DNA of 26,982 nt from S143-63 sp964425855 (GTDB lineage: Archaea; Thermoproteota; Thermoprotei_A; Sulfolobales; Acidilobaceae). The position numbers and the translations under genes were made by a program. The stretch is from positions 1 through 26,982 of the forward strand of contig CAYROE010000009.1 in the NCBI GenBank assembly GCA_964425855.1, written 5' to 3'. Below the pieces are notes generated by a model. The model was not told where the DNA came from. It ran no database searches and saw only the letters and a program-made list of their open reading frames with translations. Of this stretch, positions 23,603-26,982 are shown one piece after another. Every line of letters starts with the position of its first letter. Positions within the stretch are counted from its first letter, which is position 1.

Positions 23603-24688
23603 TCAGGGATTAGCTAGGTTCATGGCGTTTAGGTATGAGACTATGGCGAAACCATAAATGAACAGTGACATGCCTAGTATAATGCTCTGCACCGTGTAAT
23701 CCCGCCAACTGGTCCTAGATAATCTTAGTCCTATAAGGTTGGCGAGACTACTATACGGATGGATTACTCCAGCTAGATTAACTGCTAGATGCAGGGGAAT
23801 CCAGGGAGCTCCAAGTAATACTATGGTTGCTGGAACATTGCTCAGGAGCATGCTTAGTAGAAAGCCGGCTATGTAGGTTATAATAGCATTATTTATTGTG
23901 ATTGCTTCGCCTCTGATAGGCACTAGAATCATGTATATTCCTGCAATGATTGGTACTATTGTAAGATCCGTTAGCGAGATATACCTTGATCCAAGTAGGT
24001 AGACAATCACCGATACTATAAGGCTTGGCCACCAACATCTGAGAAAGCTGGAGAAGACTGCCGTGATAATAGATATTGTTCCGAGTATAGCGGGTCTTTT
24101 TGCTACCTGGATGCCCGGTATTATACTTGGATACGCTATCGTTCTCCTCGCGTAAAGGTATAGGAGTATGAGAATTGGCAGGTATAAAGGAGTAATATTC
24201 CTAGTGTATTCCCAGAGGTTTATCCCGTAATGATGCATTATTATGACGTCTTGTGGATTTCCGAAAGGCGTAAGGGTAGATCCTATATTGATAGCAGCCA
24301 GAGATACGACTATTAGTCTTGTGCTAAGGGCTTTATCCTCCCCCGCCAGGATTTTTACGATTGGCGCAATAACGAAGACTGCTGCATCGTTCATTATAAT
24401 ACTCGACAATAATCCTCCAAATAAGACTATAACTCTGGGGAGATGGTTTTTTCCAACAGCCCTGGCTATACTGTAGAGAGTTTTGTGGAGTAAGCCGCTG
24501 GACTCGAGCAGTGAGGATCCCATTACGAGTCCCAGTATTACTGCAATGGTGTTCCAATCCACGTGTCGAAAGAGTATATTCAGGGGAGTTTTGTAGTAGG
24601 ATTCCTCTAGTAATAGTACGAGGACTATAAGGAGTAGCAGCTTATCTCTTGCAATAGCCCGAGTTATCCTATGGACGAGCGAGTTCAC
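23603..24688 (-). CDS. ArsB/NhaD-type (ion transporter superfamily) permease
   Basis: About 361 residues with 10 or 11 membrane helices. The central motifs SSIIMNDAAVFVIAPIV and INIGSTLTPFGNPQDVIIMHHYG match the ion transporter superfamily that includes ArsB, NhaD and SLC13/citrate permeases. The second half repeats the layout (LLSNVPATIVL...). Which ion is moved cannot be read: arsenite, sodium/proton and dicarboxylates are all options, and no arsR or arsenate reductase gene is near. The TTG at 24715 would overlap the upstream gene by 47 bp; GTG 24688, after AGAGG, reduces this to 20 bp and is preferred. It is translationally close to the upstream unknown gene, so one operon. Confidence 0.85.
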   Translation of the reverse strand: MNSLVHRITRAIARDKLLLLIVLVLLLEESYYKTPLNILFRHVDWNTIAVILGLVMGSSLLESSGLLHKTLYSIARAVGKNHLPRVIVLFGGLLSSIIMNDAAVFVIAPIVKILAGEDKALSTRLIVVSLAAINIGSTLTPFGNPQDVIIMHHYGINLWEYTRNITPLYLPILILLYLYARRTIAYPSIIPGIQVAKRPAILGTISIITAVFSSFLRCWWPSLIVSVIVYLLGSRYISLTDLTIVPIIAGIYMILVPIRGEAITINNAIITYIAGFLLSMLLSNVPATIVLLGAPWIPLHLAVNLAGVIHPYSSLANLIGLRLSRTSWRDYTVQSIILGMSLFIYGFAIVSYLNAMNLANP

Positions 24689-25094
24689 GTAGCCTCTTTT
24701 GGAGTTGGGGATCAACGACTAGGCCGCCTCCACTAAACTCTACCTTAACATGCATTATGATCAAGTTTCTCCATCCTACTGGAACAATCCAGGCCCTCTC
24801 CGGCTCCCTGTATTCTGCAGCTTCTAGGACATAAGCTTCTCTCAAAACCCTATTGATAGTCGCTAAGACTTGGCTACTGTCTATGTCTCCAAGGTATTCT
24901 ACAGGTCTACCTTTAGGAGACGGAGAATCATTATAAGGATCGTAGTGAATAATGTCAATAGCTAGACCATTATAGACCACCAAGACATCTACAGGACCAT
25001 TACCAGAGGGGCCGCGAACTACATCGAAAGCATGCGTATCGCGTAGGATCTCTTTAACCAGCTGGATAGCCCTACCGGCATTCTCCCAGATCAA
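24669..25094 (-). CDS. Hypothetical protein upstream of and overlapping the permease gene
   Basis: A 141-residue soluble protein that I do not recognise. It has an N-terminal helix (ENAGRAIQLVKEILRDT), a strand-turn-strand PVDVLVVYNGLAIDIIHYDPYND, a helix SSQVLATINRVLREAYVLEAAEY and a late strand IVPVGWRNLIIMHVKVEF, i.e. a compact alpha/beta protein with no known catalytic motif. The TTG start is preceded by GCGTGAT. Its 3' end overlaps the start region of the ArsB/NhaD-type permease, so the pair is co-transcribed and the protein may serve that transporter. Function is unknown. Confidence 0.7.
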   Translation of the reverse strand: MIWENAGRAIQLVKEILRDTHAFDVVRGPSGNGPVDVLVVYNGLAIDIIHYDPYNDSPSPKGRPVEYLGDIDSSQVLATINRVLREAYVLEAAEYREPERAWIVPVGWRNLIIMHVKVEFSGGGLVVDPQLQKRLRELARP

Positions 25095-25327
25095 GTAATA
25101 TCACGCTCACGCACTTAGACTCGTCTTTATCGAGTCGTTTAACCGAAAAGTACTAAGGGTACATTAAGCCTTAACGCTTACACTATAATATAGTTTTTCC
25201 ATATAATTTTAATATTATTCTACTAGTTCCGGGAAATCGACTAGGCGAGGTTAATTATAATCTTTGGGATAATGTATTATTTATTAGTCTCTCGAGTTTA
25301 GTAATTATTTAATGGTAAGGATCCCTA

Positions 25328-26767
25328 TTGTTATATAAGCTGGGAATCCCTGTTTTGGATAACCTCATGAAACATACTTTTAATATGCCTAGTCTTCTAG
25401 TAGTAGCGGGTCATCCTGGATCTGGTAAGACTACTTTCGCAACTAAAATATGCTATAGCAACGCCCTTGAGGAAAAACACTGTGCTTATCTCACATTACA
25501 AGAGGACAAGGAGAAACTTTATGCCACTATGAAGAGGCTTGGCATGGATCTGAGCATGGTAGAAGCGAAGGGATACTATCATTATGCTAGGCTACCGATT
25601 ATGGGAGCGACTATTGATGTGGCTCTAGACTCTATTAACAAGATAATTGAAGATATTAATCCAAATATTGTAGTAGTTGACAGTATAAACGCTCTCCTCT
25701 CCAGTATTGAGGACCAGAGTAGGACTGCTAGGGCAATCCTCCAAAACTATTTCTATAATTTACCGAGGATAATAAATGGTCTAGTCGTATTGATCGCGGA
25801 GATTCCATTCTATAGGCAGGATATATTGTTGGGGAGCCTCGAGTTCGTAGCGGACACTATAATAATACTGAAACATAGAATAGAGAAAGGCAGGCTCGTA
25901 AGAGCACTCGAGATTAGGAAGGCGAGAGGAGCCCCAATTTTAGAGGCTGAGATGCCTTTCACCATAATGGAGGGTAAGGGACTAAGGGTCTTCGCTTCTC
26001 CGGTGCTCGAACGCATAAGGGAGAAGGGAGAGGAGCTGAAGCTACCTTGCGAGGAACTCGAACACGCGATGGGCTTCCTAAAGCTTGGAGACCACGTATA
26101 CTCGTATTTTCCGGCCGACGAAAGACCTCTTGAAGGACTTATGCTAGCCTTCGCGATATCGGTCTACAACGATAAGAAGCTCCAAATCATAAGTTACAGG
26201 TATGGGTCCGAGAGCCTAGCAATATTATTATGGCGTGGTACAGAACATGCTTCTTCTATTTATGAGAAGCTGAAGGGCGTAACCATAGACAAGGTATCAC
26301 TCTACAATGTTTTTAAGAAGTATGTGGAGAGGAAAACGGCACTTGTAGGGATCAATCCATTTGCATATAGTTTACAGGAGCTCTTCATTGAAGAATTAGA
26401 GTTGATAGATAATGAAAAAGCTGATATCGTGATGTTCCATGGATCAGACATAATAGAGGCAGTCCAGAAACCCGAAGACTATATACCTCTTATCTACAAC
26501 CAGGTTCACCAGTTAAAGTTCAAAGGAAAACTGGTGGTTAGAGCAAACGCAGACTATAATCCAATCTATAAGGAGATAGGATCAAGCATTGCCGACGTAA
26601 TCATAGGCTGGGAAAACAGGCCATGTCCCGATGACGCTACTAAGCATTGTAGGACAGGTATAATATGGGGACGCGGGAAGACCAAGGTCCTGCTCAAAGA
26701 CCTAGACATTTGGAAATGCATAGCTATGGGTCTCGAACCCCTCTTCAAGGAAGCAACCGTGGAGTAA
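25328..26767 (+). CDS. KaiC-like RecA-family ATPase with degenerate second domain
   Basis: This 479-residue protein begins LGIPVLDNLM, as KaiC-like proteins do. Walker A is GHPGSGKT (residues 28-35) and Walker B IVVVDS (114-119), and LTLQED (about 55-60) takes the place of the KaiC catalytic Glu pair. Residues 250-470 look like a second RecA-like core with strands ADIVMFHGSDII, LVVRANADYNPIY and DVIIGWEN, but no Walker A, so it is probably a structural or regulatory domain. The C-terminus has three Cys in a C-x6-C...C arrangement. The start is TTG with GGTAAGGAT upstream. Another gene starts 22 nt after the stop. Such archaeal KaiC homologues act in signalling or motility control in some species; the role here is unknown. 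Confidence 0.8.
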   Translation: MLYKLGIPVLDNLMKHTFNMPSLLVVAGHPGSGKTTFATKICYSNALEEKHCAYLTLQEDKEKLYATMKRLGMDLSMVEAKGYYHYARLPIMGATIDVALDSINKIIEDINPNIVVVDSINALLSSIEDQSRTARAILQNYFYNLPRIINGLVVLIAEIPFYRQDILLGSLEFVADTIIILKHRIEKGRLVRALEIRKARGAPILEAEMPFTIMEGKGLRVFASPVLERIREKGEELKLPCEELEHAMGFLKLGDHVYSYFPADERPLEGLMLAFAISVYNDKKLQIISYRYGSESLAILLWRGTEHASSIYEKLKGVTIDKVSLYNVFKKYVERKTALVGINPFAYSLQELFIEELELIDNEKADIVMFHGSDIIEAVQKPEDYIPLIYNQVHQLKFKGKLVVRANADYNPIYKEIGSSIADVIIGWENRPCPDDATKHCRTGIIWGRGKTKVLLKDLDIWKCIAMGLEPLFKEATVE

Positions 26768-26789
26768 GCCGTGTAATGGGGCCTTGGAA

Positions 26790-26982
26790 ATGTCCCTCTG
26801 CGATTATCAGGCTATGGAGATAAAGGTAAAGGCCAAGATGAAGAGGCTAGTGCCAGGCCTGTATCTGATAATAAGATCAATGATGGGAGGAGGGGAAACG
26901 ATAATAGGAACACTCCTCCAACATCCACAGCGCCTGACAAGTATACTGGTCAATAACTATGGTGACTCGATGGCCAAACTAA
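26790..26982 (+). CDS. Hypothetical protein, 3' truncated by window edge
   Basis: An open frame starts at ATG 26790, 22 nt after the KaiC-like stop, and runs to the window end (about 64 codons). The visible part is MSLCDYQAMEIKVKAKMKRL, then LVPGLYLIIRSMMGGGET and a helix-like LLQHPQRLTSILVNNYGD. I do not recognise it. Tight spacing suggests one operon with the KaiC-like gene. Other in-frame starts (TTG 26784, ATG 26814) are possible. Confidence 0.5.
   Translation, partial: MSLCDYQAMEIKVKAKMKRLVPGLYLIIRSMMGGGETIIGTLLQHPQRLTSILVNNYGDSMAKL

Noticed and set aside
25095..25327. AT-rich 233-nt interval before the KaiC-like gene
   Set aside because: Several TATA-like stretches but no repeat, palindrome or frame stands out; probably ordinary promoters.
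1..26982. CRISPR arrays, insertion sequences, rRNA genes
   Set aside because: No regular spaced repeats of 24-37 bp, no transposase-like protein and no rRNA sequence were seen.

Overview
The window looks like a piece of a hyperthermophilic crenarchaeal chromosome, most probably Desulfurococcales-like; the genus cannot be fixed from the sequence alone. Evidence: archaeal SRP54, an AGOG-type 8-oxoguanine glycosylase, archaeal ATPases (DUF234 type and KaiC type), TATA-box promoters, GGTGA/GGAGG ribosome binding sites, frequent TTG and GTG starts, AGG/AGA/ATA-rich codon use, and a tRNA-Pro gene with encoded CCA. Genes are tightly packed and no gene-free stretch exceeds 300 bases.

Layout. 1-1522 (+): 3' end of srp54, then a TrmY-like SPOUT methyltransferase. 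1604-7346: mostly minus strand and rich in iron-handling genes. These are a FeoA-domain protein with a Gly/Arg/Trp-rich head, an SCP2-like protein, a small unknown, an iron-dependent alcohol dehydrogenase, a 73-residue four-cysteine protein and feoB, with a PsiE-like membrane protein on the plus strand between feoA and the SCP2 gene. 7482-9243 (-): a zinc-type alcohol dehydrogenase and an SDR oxidoreductase in one operon. 9385-11848 (+): a DUF234-type ATPase/nuclease preceded by a phased repeat array, then an MFS transporter. 12061-14516 (-): argG-argH. Divergent from them is an HTH-ACT regulator (14653-15333) that meets the AGOG glycosylase tail to tail. 16228-18524 (-): an enolase-superfamily OSBS/NSAR-type enzyme and a D-2-hydroxyacid dehydrogenase. 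18640-18717 (+): tRNA-Pro(TGG). 18877-20211 (+): a GT-C-type membrane glycosyltransferase. 20330-20409: a possible structured RNA. 20501-23386 (-): a large beta-helix/PKD surface protein. 23603-25094 (-): an unknown protein and an ArsB/NhaD-type permease. 25328-26982 (+): a two-domain KaiC-like ATPase and the start of a further gene.

How genes may work together. FeoB, the small Cys protein and FeoA would make up ferrous iron uptake, and the adjacent Fe-dependent dehydrogenase is a plausible consumer or co-regulated partner. ArgG and ArgH carry out the last two steps of arginine synthesis, and the divergent HTH-ACT protein is the natural candidate for their amino-acid-sensing regulator. The membrane glycosyltransferase lies next to a sequon-rich surface protein.

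The strongest unexplained signals are three ATGATAC direct repeats with an exact 14-bp period that end in a perfect palindrome centred on the ATPase start codon; the GC-rich foldable block at 20330-20409; an altered G4 nucleotide-specificity motif in FeoB; and the Cys-rich FeoC-like protein. None of these alone proves a new system.
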